Source: CAISGS01 sp044376615 (GTDB taxonomy: Bacteria > Pseudomonadota > Alphaproteobacteria > Caulobacterales > Caulobacteraceae). Taken from it: a stretch of DNA of 13,457 nt. Positions within the stretch are counted from its first letter, which is position 1. Every line of letters begins with the position of its first letter. Below are positions 7,441 through 13,457 of this stretch, piece after piece. Both the position numbers and the translations under genes were made by a program. Where the stretch lies: assembly GCA_044376615.1 (NCBI GenBank), contig JBILKO010000067.1:1-13457 (forward strand). Reading direction: 5' to 3'. The notes below the pieces were generated by a model, which had not been told where the DNA came from, ran no database searches, and saw only the letters and a program-made list of their open reading frames with translations.

Positions 7441-8220
7441 ATGGCTGATCCAATGCACCAGTTCCAGATCCACAAGGTTGTGGATTTGCCAGTGGTGAGC
7501 GTTCCTGGACTGGGTCAAGTCGACCTGTCGATTACCAATTCTGTGGTGTCGATGGGCCTGGCCGCTGGGCTGGTTTGCCTATTTTTTGCCCTTGCGGCAC
7601 GCCGGGCGATCGTTCCGGGTCGTCTGCAGGCGGTGGGCGAAATGCTCTATAGCCTGGTGGATGATCTGGCCGAGTCGATCATTGGCCATGATGGGAAGGT
7701 CTTCTTCCCGTTTGTGTTCACCCTGTTCTCATTCATCCTGGCGATGAATTTTCTGGGCATGTTCCTCGTGTTTACAGCCACGTCTCAGCTGGCCGTGACC
7801 GCGACCCTGGCCCTCTTGACCATATTGACGGTCGTGGTGGTCGGCGTGGCTCGTAATGGGCTGGGCATGTACAAGTTGTTCGTCCCTTCGGGCGTGCCTT
7901 GGTACTTGCTGATCCTGATGGTGCCCATCGAGATCATTTCCTTTCTGGTGCGGCCAGTGACCCTGGCCTTGCGTCTGTTCGGCAATATGATCGGTGGCCA
8001 CGTCGTTCTAAAGATTTTCGCCGGTTTCATTGTCTCCCTCGGCCTTTTGGCCGCAGGAGGGGGATTGGCCTCGCTCGGATATCTGGGCTCGGTTGTATCC
8101 TTGGGTAGCGTGGTTGCCCTGACCGCACTCGAATTCATCGTGTCCTTCCTCCAGGCCTTTGTGTTCGCTGCCTTGACCTGCGTTTACCTGAACGATGTCG
8201 TGAATCTTCACAGCCACTAG
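7441..8220 (+). CDS. atpB: ATP synthase Fo subunit a
   Basis: Subunit a forms the two proton half-channels against the rotating c-ring in the inner membrane. The 259-residue product has five to six hydrophobic helices. The essential arginine is Arg178 in LALRLFGNMIGG, equivalent to E. coli aArg210. His187 lies nine residues later and Glu231 seven residues before Gln238 of LQAF. These correspond to E. coli Glu219 and His245, with the acid and histidine exchanged, a swap known from mitochondrial and many bacterial a subunits. The start at 7441 follows GAGGAG (7424-7429) at the end of atpI. The gene is followed by a 55-base gap before atpE, the largest in the operon. Confidence 0.98.
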   Translation: MADPMHQFQIHKVVDLPVVSVPGLGQVDLSITNSVVSMGLAAGLVCLFFALAARRAIVPGRLQAVGEMLYSLVDDLAESIIGHDGKVFFPFVFTLFSFILAMNFLGMFLVFTATSQLAVTATLALLTILTVVVVGVARNGLGMYKLFVPSGVPWYLLILMVPIEIISFLVRPVTLALRLFGNMIGGHVVLKIFAGFIVSLGLLAAGGGLASLGYLGSVVSLGSVVALTALEFIVSFLQAFVFAALTCVYLNDVVNLHSH

Positions 8221-8275
8221 GTTCGTCGTTTTTTCGTCTCTCACCTAACCAAACCACTGAAAAAGGAAGACTCTT

Positions 8276-8500
8276 ATGGACGCTGCATCCGCAAAATACA
8301 TCGGCGCTGGTCTGGCCATGCTGGGCATGATCGGGGCTGGTATCGGCCTTGGTAACCTGTTCGGTAGCTATCTGGCCGCTGCCATTCGCAATCCTTCGGC
8401 CGCCGCTGGCGAGCGCCCCATGCTGTTCCTCGGCATGGCCCTGACCGAAGCCCTGGGCATTTTCGCCCTCGTCATCGCCTTCCTGATCCTCTTCGCCTAA
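8276..8500 (+). CDS. atpE: ATP synthase Fo subunit c
   Basis: Subunit c assembles into the proton-driven rotor ring. This 74-residue hairpin has helix 1 with the glycine ladder GAGIGLG (20-26), the polar loop R38-N39-P40 that contacts F1 subunits gamma and epsilon, and helix 2 with the proton-carrying Glu58 in GMALTEALGIF. The Glu and the lack of extra sodium-coordinating polar residues beside it suggest proton rather than sodium coupling (inference). It has a good ribosome site, AAGGAAGA around 8263-8270, fitting a product needed in about tenfold excess over the other Fo subunits. The 55 bases before it show no other structure I can name. Confidence 0.98.
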   Translation: MDAASAKYIGAGLAMLGMIGAGIGLGNLFGSYLAAAIRNPSAAAGERPMLFLGMALTEALGIFALVIAFLILFA

Positions 8501-8512
8501 GCCCAGAGCGTC

Positions 8513-9061
8513 ATGGCCAGCGAAACCCCACAAACACACGCAACCACCGAAGCGGCTGGCCATGCCAGCGGCGGCGGCTTGCCGCAATTCCAGTTCGTGT
8601 GGTGGCCCGGCCAGATTGTTTGGCTGCTACTGATCTTTGTCGTGCTCTATGTCTCTCTGTCCAAGCTCTTGTTGCCGCGCGTCGGTGACACGATCAAGGC
8701 CCGGGCCGACAAGATTGCAGGCGATATTGCAGAGGCCCGGGACCTTAAGGCCAAGGCCGAGGCCCAAAGCGCGGAAGCGGCGGCGGAACTCGCCAAGGCC
8801 CGCGCCCAGTCTCAAAAGCTGGCCTCCGATGCAAAGACCAAGGCCAATGCTGAGGCCGCCTCGCGTCAGGCCGCTGAAGAAGCGGTTCTGGCCGAAAAGC
8901 TGGCTGAGGCGGAACAAAGGATCAAGGCCTCCCGCGATCTGGCGCTTGGCAATGTTCGTACCATTGCGTCTGACATTGCCCTGGCGATCACCGACAAGCT
9001 GACCGGCGTTGCCGCCACGACCGAAGAGGTCGAAGCGGCTCTGTCACAAGCCAAGGCGTAA
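8513..9061 (+). CDS. atpF': ATP synthase Fo subunit b'
   Basis: The b' subunit pairs with b to form the peripheral stalk that holds F1 against rotation; having both is typical of alphaproteobacteria and phototrophs. The 182-residue product begins with a polar, Thr/Ala/His-rich extension (1-24), then one membrane helix at about 32-52 (PGQIVWLLLIFVVLYVSLSK), the short link LLPRVGDTI, and a long Ala/Lys/Glu heptad-type helix to about 150. The region LARARADKIAGDI-like near 62-72 is the usual dimer neck. The start at 8513 lies 12 bases after atpE. The ribosome site is weak, so translation may be coupled. The polar N-terminal extension and order (first of two b-type genes) distinguish it from b. 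Confidence 0.93.
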   Translation: MASETPQTHATTEAAGHASGGGLPQFQFVWWPGQIVWLLLIFVVLYVSLSKLLLPRVGDTIKARADKIAGDIAEARDLKAKAEAQSAEAAAELAKARAQSQKLASDAKTKANAEAASRQAAEEAVLAEKLAEAEQRIKASRDLALGNVRTIASDIALAITDKLTGVAATTEEVEAALSQAKA

Positions 9062-9073
9062 GGAACCCAAGAC

Positions 9074-9565
9074 ATGGAAATTCTGCATGATGCTGAGTTT
9101 TGGGTCGCTACCGCCCTGGTGCTGTTCTTCGGCCTTCTGATCTATCTGAAGGTCCCAGGGGCAGCGGCCAAGGGCCTGGATGGCTATGCCCAAAAGATCC
9201 AGAGCGAACTCGATGAGGCCAAGCGCCTGCGCGAGGAAGCCGAGGCGCTTTTGGCACAGATCCAGCAGCAAAAGGACGAATCTGAACGTCTGGCTGAGGG
9301 CATGATTGCGGCCGCCAAGGCCGACGCCAAGCGTCTGGCTAAGGAGGCTAAGGCCAAGCTTGACGAGGAGATTACCCGTCGTCAGGCCATGGCTGAGCGC
9401 AAAATTGCCTCGGCAGAGGCTGCGGCCACGGCTGAGGTCAAGGCCGCAGCCGCCGAATTGGCCGCCCAGGTCTCGGCCAGCATTTTGCAAAGCCGCCTCA
9501 AGGGTCTGAAGTCCGACCCCTTGATCGATAGCGCGGTGTTGCAAATGGCCAGCAAGCTGCAATAG
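9074..9565 (+). CDS. atpF: ATP synthase Fo subunit b
   Basis: This is the second peripheral-stalk subunit, 163 residues. The N-terminal membrane helix is at about 8-25 (FWVATALVLFFGLLIYL). It is followed by KVPGAAAKGLDGYAQKI and a continuous charged helix rich in Ala, Lys, Glu and Arg to about 135, ending in a less regular segment that would reach the delta subunit at the top of F1. AGGAA at 9061-9065 gives a clear ribosome site and overlaps the atpF' stop codon. It is the last gene of the operon, with no F1 gene after it. Separate Fo and F1 operons are usual in alphaproteobacteria, so F1 is expected elsewhere. A terminator follows within 30 bases. Confidence 0.95.
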   Translation: MEILHDAEFWVATALVLFFGLLIYLKVPGAAAKGLDGYAQKIQSELDEAKRLREEAEALLAQIQQQKDESERLAEGMIAAAKADAKRLAKEAKAKLDEEITRRQAMAERKIASAEAAATAEVKAAAAELAAQVSASILQSRLKGLKSDPLIDSAVLQMASKLQ

Positions 9566-9582
9566 GCTAGGAGCTAAACGCC

Positions 9583-9619
9583 AAAAAAAAGCCGGGCCGG
9601 AGAGTGATCTTCGGCCCGG
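9583..9619. terminator. Bidirectional terminator between atpF and the PGPGW-like gene
   Basis: CCGGGCCG (9592-9599) pairs perfectly with CGGCCCGG (9612-9619). The inner bases extend the stem through a G:T pair and AGA/TCT to a GTGA loop (9604-9607), a GNRA-type tetraloop. Eight A residues at 9583-9590 give an ideal U-tract for transcripts coming from the minus-strand gene ending at 9640. For atpF transcripts the 3' side (TTGCGTTT) is a poorer tract, so termination in that direction is likely but weaker. Confidence 0.88.
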
Positions 9620-9639
9620 TTGCGTTTGGGGATATGCAC

Positions 9640-10053
9640 CTAGTGGGTCAGACGATGCCTACGGAAATAGCGAACCCGAACCTTACGGCTCACCCGCCAT
9701 TTGCGTGGCATAATCATCCGCTCGGTCCGCAAGATCGACTGCCAGACCACGGGCATGACCTCAGGCTCACGCCGCATCAAACGGCGTAGCGGAAACACGA
9801 AATTGGGGTGCTTGCGCTGAAGCTTGATGAATTCCTTGCGCGCTGGCAGGGAGTTTCGCAGCACGATCATCAGGCCAATGACCAAGATCGGCACGCCCAA
9901 ATGCCCAGGCAACAGGGCCAAGACCACACCAACGGTCATGACTAGACCCCCGAGCACGACCAGGGCCAGGCGCGCCAGCTGGCGCACGCTCGCACGGATC
10001 GCGGCGGCATTGTCGGTCGACGACAAAGGGTTCTGACTCAAGGCAAGGGCCAT
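9640..10053 (-). CDS. Small membrane protein, PGPGW-like (copy A)
   Basis: A 137-residue protein with one long or two closely spaced hydrophobic segments at about residues 26-66, containing LLPGHLGVPILVIGLMIVLRNS. This resembles the putative transmembrane PGPGW family, although the motif itself reads PGHLG here. The rest is strongly basic: HPNFVFPLRRLMRREP, then EVMPVVWQ, ERMIMPR and an Arg-rich end. It would therefore sit in the inner membrane with a positive tail that is probably cytoplasmic. It is about 60% identical by eye over 92 residues to the upstream gene (10196-10603), and the two are tandem duplicates 142 bases apart. The start at 10053 is the only ATG that fits and has no strong ribosome site. 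It converges with atpF on a shared terminator. Function is unknown. Confidence 0.75.
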   Translation of the reverse strand: MALALSQNPLSSTDNAAAIRASVRQLARLALVVLGGLVMTVGVVLALLPGHLGVPILVIGLMIVLRNSLPARKEFIKLQRKHPNFVFPLRRLMRREPEVMPVVWQSILRTERMIMPRKWRVSRKVRVRYFRRHRLTH

Positions 10054-10195
10054 GGGCGGGTGTGAGACTCAGCTAAAAGGCGATTTAAGAACTGAACTAT
10101 ACGACCCAATTAAGTCAGAAATGATGACGAACGATTATTGAAACTGGTGAATCGTCTGGTCATAGATCGATTTTTTTGTGCGTTGCAACAATACC

Positions 10196-10603
10196 TCAGA
10201 CCGGACGTGTGCCCCGGACCCTTAGCCTAAGCTTTCGCAAAAACCGCCAGGCCCGTGGCAGAATCATCCGCTCGATCCGCAGGAACTGCTGCCAGACGAC
10301 CGGCATGACTTCCGGATCGCGGCGCAACAGGCGGCGCAGCGGAAAGACAAAGCGCGGATGCTGATATTGTAGCTTCACAAAGGCGCGCCTGGCCCAATAG
10401 GAGCTGCGCAAGAGGAGCATCAAGCCCACGACCATAATCGGAATGCCAAACGGGCCAGGCAACGGGGCAATGGCGATGCCAAGCAGAACCATAAGCCCGC
10501 CCAATATGGACAGGCCCCAGCGCGATAGGATCTCGACCAGGCCTCGTTTCGGCGGTGCAGCAGGTTCAGGTTTCATCAGGGGCAGAACAAGGGTTTGGGA
10601 CAT
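10196..10603 (-). CDS. Small membrane protein, PGPGW-like (copy B)
   Basis: Starting from the ATG at 10603 this is 135 residues, close to its paralogue's 137. The frame extends to a TTG at 10657, but those 18 residues have no counterpart in copy A. After a short Pro/Ala/Lys segment comes a hydrophobic region with WGLSILGGLMVLLGIA and PLPGPFGIPIMVVGLMLLLR, close to the PGPGW family pattern. The basic C-terminal half shares FVFPLRR, RRDPEVMPVVWQ, LRIERMILPR and an Arg/Lys-rich end with copy A. The block VFPLRRLxRRxPEVMPVVWQ is the best conserved part of the pair, better than the membrane span. It lies downstream of gcvPB on the same strand across a 136-base gap rich in palindromes, so it may have its own promoter. 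Role unknown. Confidence 0.75.
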   Translation of the reverse strand: MSQTLVLPLMKPEPAAPPKRGLVEILSRWGLSILGGLMVLLGIAIAPLPGPFGIPIMVVGLMLLLRSSYWARRAFVKLQYQHPRFVFPLRRLLRRDPEVMPVVWQQFLRIERMILPRAWRFLRKLRLRVRGTRPV

Positions 10604-10682
10604 GGCTCTAACATTTGCACAGGACAGGTTTTCCGAACCATTCCAAAACCTCGTCAAGCGACTCGCATGATATGCTTATGCC

Positions 10683-10692
10683 ATAGCGCTAT
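10683..10692. repeat. 10-bp palindrome ATAGCGCTAT
   Basis: A perfect palindrome in the gap between gcvPB and copy B of the small membrane protein. With GCAT-GAT-ATGC (10665-10675) and the hairpin at 10702-10721 it makes three symmetric elements within 57 bases. It could be an operator for the downstream minus-strand gene, but no protein is known to bind it. Confidence 0.4.
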
Positions 10693-10701
10693 TTAAAGAC
10701 A

Positions 10702-10721
10702 CTTATCCAAGTATGGATAAG
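10702..10721 (-). terminator. Inverted repeat after gcvPB, possible weak terminator
   Basis: CTTATCCA (10702-10709) and TGGATAAG (10714-10721) form a perfect 8-bp stem with a four-base loop, starting 18 bases past the gcvPB stop. In the gcvPB transcript the hairpin is followed by UGUCUUUAAAU, a modest U-rich run. It may therefore end some gcvP transcription while allowing read-through. The AT-rich symmetric arms could equally be a protein binding site. Confidence 0.42.
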
Positions 10722-10739
10722 ATTTAATGTCAGCCGTTG

Positions 10740-12299
10740 CTATTGTGCTGCAGCCATTTGATCCGGCTCTGGCCGCCAGCGCAGTTTTGGCCGCCTGGCC
10801 GCCTGGGTCTCGTCCAGACGCCGCATGGGGGCATGGAAGGGCGCGCCCGTAAACCGTTCGACATCGCCGGCCTTGGCCGCCTTGGCGAGCAGGGTGAGGG
10901 TATCGCAAAACCGGTCCAGTTCGGCCTTCGATTCGGTCTCGGTCGGCTCAATCAACATGGCCCCATGTACGACCAGGGGGAAATACATGGTCATGGGATG
11001 AAAGCCCTCATCGATCATGGCCTTGGCAAAATCGAGCGTGGTCACGCCCGTCCCCTCCAGCCAGTGATCATCGAACAAGGCCTCATGCATGCAGGGACCA
11101 TCGAATGAGGCGCTCATAACGCCCGACAGCCTGGCCTTGATATAATTGGCATTGAGGACAGCATCCTCGGCCACCTGTTTTAAGCCATCTGCGCCGTGGC
11201 TGAGCATATAGGCCATGGCCCGAACAAACATGCCCATCTGACCATGAAAGGCACACAAGCGGCCAAAGGCCTGGCTGGCCTCGCCAGTCTTGTATTCGGC
11301 TAGGCCAAACCCACTGTCTGTCTTGACCACGAACGGCGTTGGGGCAAAGGGGGCAAGCGCCGCGGACAAGACCACGGGACCCGCGCCTGGGCCACCACCG
11401 CCATGCGGCGTCGAAAAGGTCTTGTGCAGATTGATATGCATGGCATCGACGCCCAGATCCCCTGGCCGCACCAGCCCGACTATGGCGTTGAAATTGGCCC
11501 CGTCGCAGTAGAAATAAGCGCCCGCTGCATGGACCAGCTCGGCGATCTGGAGGATATCGCGCTCAAACAGGCCGCATGTATTGGGATTGGTCACCATGAT
11601 GGCGGCGACGTCGGGTCCCAGCTTGGCCGCCAGATCGGCAATATCGACGCGGCCATCGGCGGTCTGGGCGATTTCCTCGACCGCATAGCCGACAAAGGCG
11701 GCCGTGGCTGGATTGGTGCCATGGGCCGAGGTTGGCACCAGCACCCGCTTGCGCGCATCGCCCCTGGCCTCATGCGCCGCCCGAATGGCCAATAGGCCGC
11801 ACAGCTCACCATGCGCCCCGGCCTTGGGCGACAGGGCCACGGCCGACATGCCGGTCAAGGTCATCAGCCAGTGCGCCAGCTGATCCATCAGGGCCAGGGC
11901 CCCCTGCACGGTCGAGACCGGCTGCAAGGGGTGTAGATCGGCAAAGCCGGGAAGCCGCGCCATCTTCTCATTCAGGCGCGGATTATGTTTCATGGTGCAA
12001 GAGCCGAGCGGATAGAGGGCCAGGTCAATCGCATGGTTCTTTTGGCTAAGCCGCACATAATGGCGCATGGCCTCGGGCTCGCTCAGACCCGGCAGGCCAA
12101 TCGGCGCCGTGCGTACCAGATCGCCAAGGTCAGAGGCATCCAGCCCGGCGGGCGGCAAATCCACGCCGGTCTTGTCCCAGCCGCCCAGTTCAAAAATCAG
12201 CGGCTCATCCTGCAACAGGCCGCGCCCACCGCTCAAGGTTTCGGGTACAGAGGCCGAGACATTGGGCCGGGTCGGACGGCCAATCGTATTCATGCTCAT
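10740..12299 (-). CDS. gcvPB: Glycine dehydrogenase (decarboxylating) subunit 2
   Basis: This is the PLP-binding half of the P-protein of the glycine cleavage system, which decarboxylates glycine and passes aminomethyl to lipoyl GcvH. The 519-residue product has the expected LYPLGSCTMKHNP at about 96-108, HGTNPATA at 193-200, the PLP phosphate and cofactor region around MVTNPNTCGLFE, and the Schiff-base Lys293 in NLHKTFSTPHGGGGPG. The start ATG at 12299 is one base past the gcvPA stop, with another ATG two codons later at 12293; either is possible and the coding call is not affected. The genes are clearly co-transcribed and the subunits work as a heterotetramer. A hairpin follows the stop. 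Confidence 0.97.
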   Translation of the reverse strand: MSMNTIGRPTRPNVSASVPETLSGGRGLLQDEPLIFELGGWDKTGVDLPPAGLDASDLGDLVRTAPIGLPGLSEPEAMRHYVRLSQKNHAIDLALYPLGSCTMKHNPRLNEKMARLPGFADLHPLQPVSTVQGALALMDQLAHWLMTLTGMSAVALSPKAGAHGELCGLLAIRAAHEARGDARKRVLVPTSAHGTNPATAAFVGYAVEEIAQTADGRVDIADLAAKLGPDVAAIMVTNPNTCGLFERDILQIAELVHAAGAYFYCDGANFNAIVGLVRPGDLGVDAMHINLHKTFSTPHGGGGPGAGPVVLSAALAPFAPTPFVVKTDSGFGLAEYKTGEASQAFGRLCAFHGQMGMFVRAMAYMLSHGADGLKQVAEDAVLNANYIKARLSGVMSASFDGPCMHEALFDDHWLEGTGVTTLDFAKAMIDEGFHPMTMYFPLVVHGAMLIEPTETESKAELDRFCDTLTLLAKAAKAGDVERFTGAPFHAPMRRLDETQAARRPKLRWRPEPDQMAAAQ

Positions 12300-12300
12300 C

Positions 12301-13457
12301 TCAAAAGCCTTTCGAAAGGGCGGTCGCTAGGGCGGCCATATCAGCATCGGTCGTGGTCTCGGTCGCGCAGATCAGGAGCACATCCTCCAGGCTGCCCGGC
12401 GATAGCCGCGACATCGGCACGCCTGCGAGTATGCCTTTAGCCGCCAGGGCCTCGACCAGAACCTCGGCCTTGCCCGGCACGCGAATGGCAAATTCGTTGA
12501 AATAGCGGGGGGTGAGGATCTCGATCCCAGGCACGCCCCCTAGGGCCGTCGCCAATTGCCGGGCCTTAGCGTGGTTGATCGCGGCGAGTTGCCGAAGCCC
12601 GGTCTCGCCCAGCAGGCTCATATGAATGGTAAAGGCCAGGGCGCAGAGGCCGGAATTGGTGCAGATATTCGAGGTCGCCTTATCGCGGCGAATATGTTGC
12701 TCGCGGGTCGATAGGGTCAGGACAAAGCCGCGCCGCCCGTCCGCATCGACGGTCTCGCCGCAGACCCGCCCCGGCATCTGGCGGACATGTTTTTCCCGGA
12801 CCGCGAACAGGCCAACATAGGGGCCGCCAAAATTGAGCGGATTGCCGATTGATTGGCCCTCGGCCACGACAATATCAGCCCCCATTTCGCCGGGGCTTTT
12901 CAGGAGGCCTAGCGACACGACCTCCGTCACGACCACGATCAGCAAGGCCCCCTTGGCCTGGGCGGCGGCGGCAATGGCGCTGACATCGGTAACGGTGCCA
13001 AACACGTTCGGGGTCTGGACCACGACGCAGGCTGTGTCGGCATCAATGGCCTCGATCACAGCCGCCTCAGCATCGATCGCGGCGGCCTGGCGCGAGACCG
13101 CGACACCGGCCACCCGGGCCAGGGTCTCGGTTGTGCGGGCATAATGGGGATGCAGACCACCAGACAGCACCGCCTTGCCGCGCCGGGTGACGCGCGCGGC
13201 CATCATCACGGCCTCGGCGGTGGCGGTAGAGCCGTCATACATGGAGGCATTGGCCACCTCCATACCGGTTAGGGCCGCAACCTGGGTCTGGAACTCATAG
13301 AGATATTGCAAGGTGCCCTGAGCAATCTCAGGCTGATAGGGCGTATAGCTGGTCAGGAATTCCGAGCGCTGAATAATGTGATCGACCGTGGCCGGAACAT
13401 GATGGCGATAGGCCCCCGCCCCGCAAAAGAACGGCCCCTGACCGGCTGACCGGTTTT
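12301..13457 (-). CDS. gcvPA: Glycine dehydrogenase (decarboxylating) subunit 1, 5' end missing
   Basis: This is the partner half of the split P-protein. The reading frame continues without a stop to the window end, so about 384 residues are present and roughly the first 60 are outside (the family is about 450 long). The visible N-terminal part reads GAGAYRHHVPATVDHII and then TSYTPYQPEIAQGTLQYLYE, the usual GcvPA sequence. This shows that the TTG at 13309-13311 is an internal leucine, not a start. Later marks are NASMYDGSTA, QSIGNPLNFGGPYVG, MPGRVCGETVDADGRRGF and TREQHIRRDKATSNICTN. It has no PLP lysine of its own, as expected for this subunit. The gcvT and gcvH genes are probably upstream, beyond the window. 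Confidence 0.96.
   Translation of the reverse strand, partial: NRSAGQGPFFCGAGAYRHHVPATVDHIIQRSEFLTSYTPYQPEIAQGTLQYLYEFQTQVAALTGMEVANASMYDGSTATAEAVMMAARVTRRGKAVLSGGLHPHYARTTETLARVAGVAVSRQAAAIDAEAAVIEAIDADTACVVVQTPNVFGTVTDVSAIAAAAQAKGALLIVVVTEVVSLGLLKSPGEMGADIVVAEGQSIGNPLNFGGPYVGLFAVREKHVRQMPGRVCGETVDADGRRGFVLTLSTREQHIRRDKATSNICTNSGLCALAFTIHMSLLGETGLRQLAAINHAKARQLATALGGVPGIEILTPRYFNEFAIRVPGKAEVLVEALAAKGILAGVPMSRLSPGSLEDVLLICATETTTDADMAALATALSKGF

Noticed and set aside
7999..8135. Exchange of the Glu and His positions in subunit a as a possible novelty
   Set aside because: The swap relative to E. coli Glu219/His245 is well known in mitochondrial and many bacterial a subunits.
10171..10177. Run of seven T's between the two small membrane genes, considered as a terminator for copy B
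   Set aside because: The run is on the plus strand, so the copy B transcript would carry A's there, not U's, and no adjacent hairpin with a suitable orientation is present.

Overview
The window looks like ordinary core chromosome from a high-GC alphaproteobacterium, most likely of the order Caulobacterales. Three things point there: the block mutY / DUF721 gene / DsbA-like thioredoxins / smc followed directly by the ATP synthase Fo genes; an Fo operon (atpI-B-E-F'-F) that ends in a terminator without running into F1 genes; and a two-subunit glycine decarboxylase (gcvPA, gcvPB). The placement rests on gene content and order recalled from related genomes, not on a database search.

Layout from left to right. 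Bases 1-123 hold no gene I can assign. mutY (minus strand) is divergent from a plus-strand series: a DUF721/DciA-family gene, two tandem DsbA-like thiol oxidoreductases (one secreted, one a lipoprotein), and smc. After smc comes a perfect 30-bp inverted repeat whose two arms are each themselves a small palindrome. Then a candidate promoter and the compact Fo operon atpI-atpB-atpE-atpF'-atpF. The operon ends at a strong hairpin with an A-tract, shared with the convergent minus-strand genes. The right third is all minus strand: gcvPA (5' end outside the window), gcvPB, then two paralogous small membrane proteins of the PGPGW type. A cluster of short palindromes lies between gcvPB and the first of these.

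Functional themes are DNA maintenance (adenine-mismatch repair, probable replicative helicase loading, chromosome condensation), envelope thiol chemistry, proton-driven ATP synthesis, and glycine breakdown. No phage, transposon, CRISPR, tRNA, rRNA or defence-like genes are visible, and there is no stretch over 300 bases without a gene. I do not see a new multi-gene system. The items most worth a second look are the nested inverted repeat after smc, the two tandem paralogue pairs (DsbA-like and PGPGW-like), and the palindrome cluster at 10665-10721.
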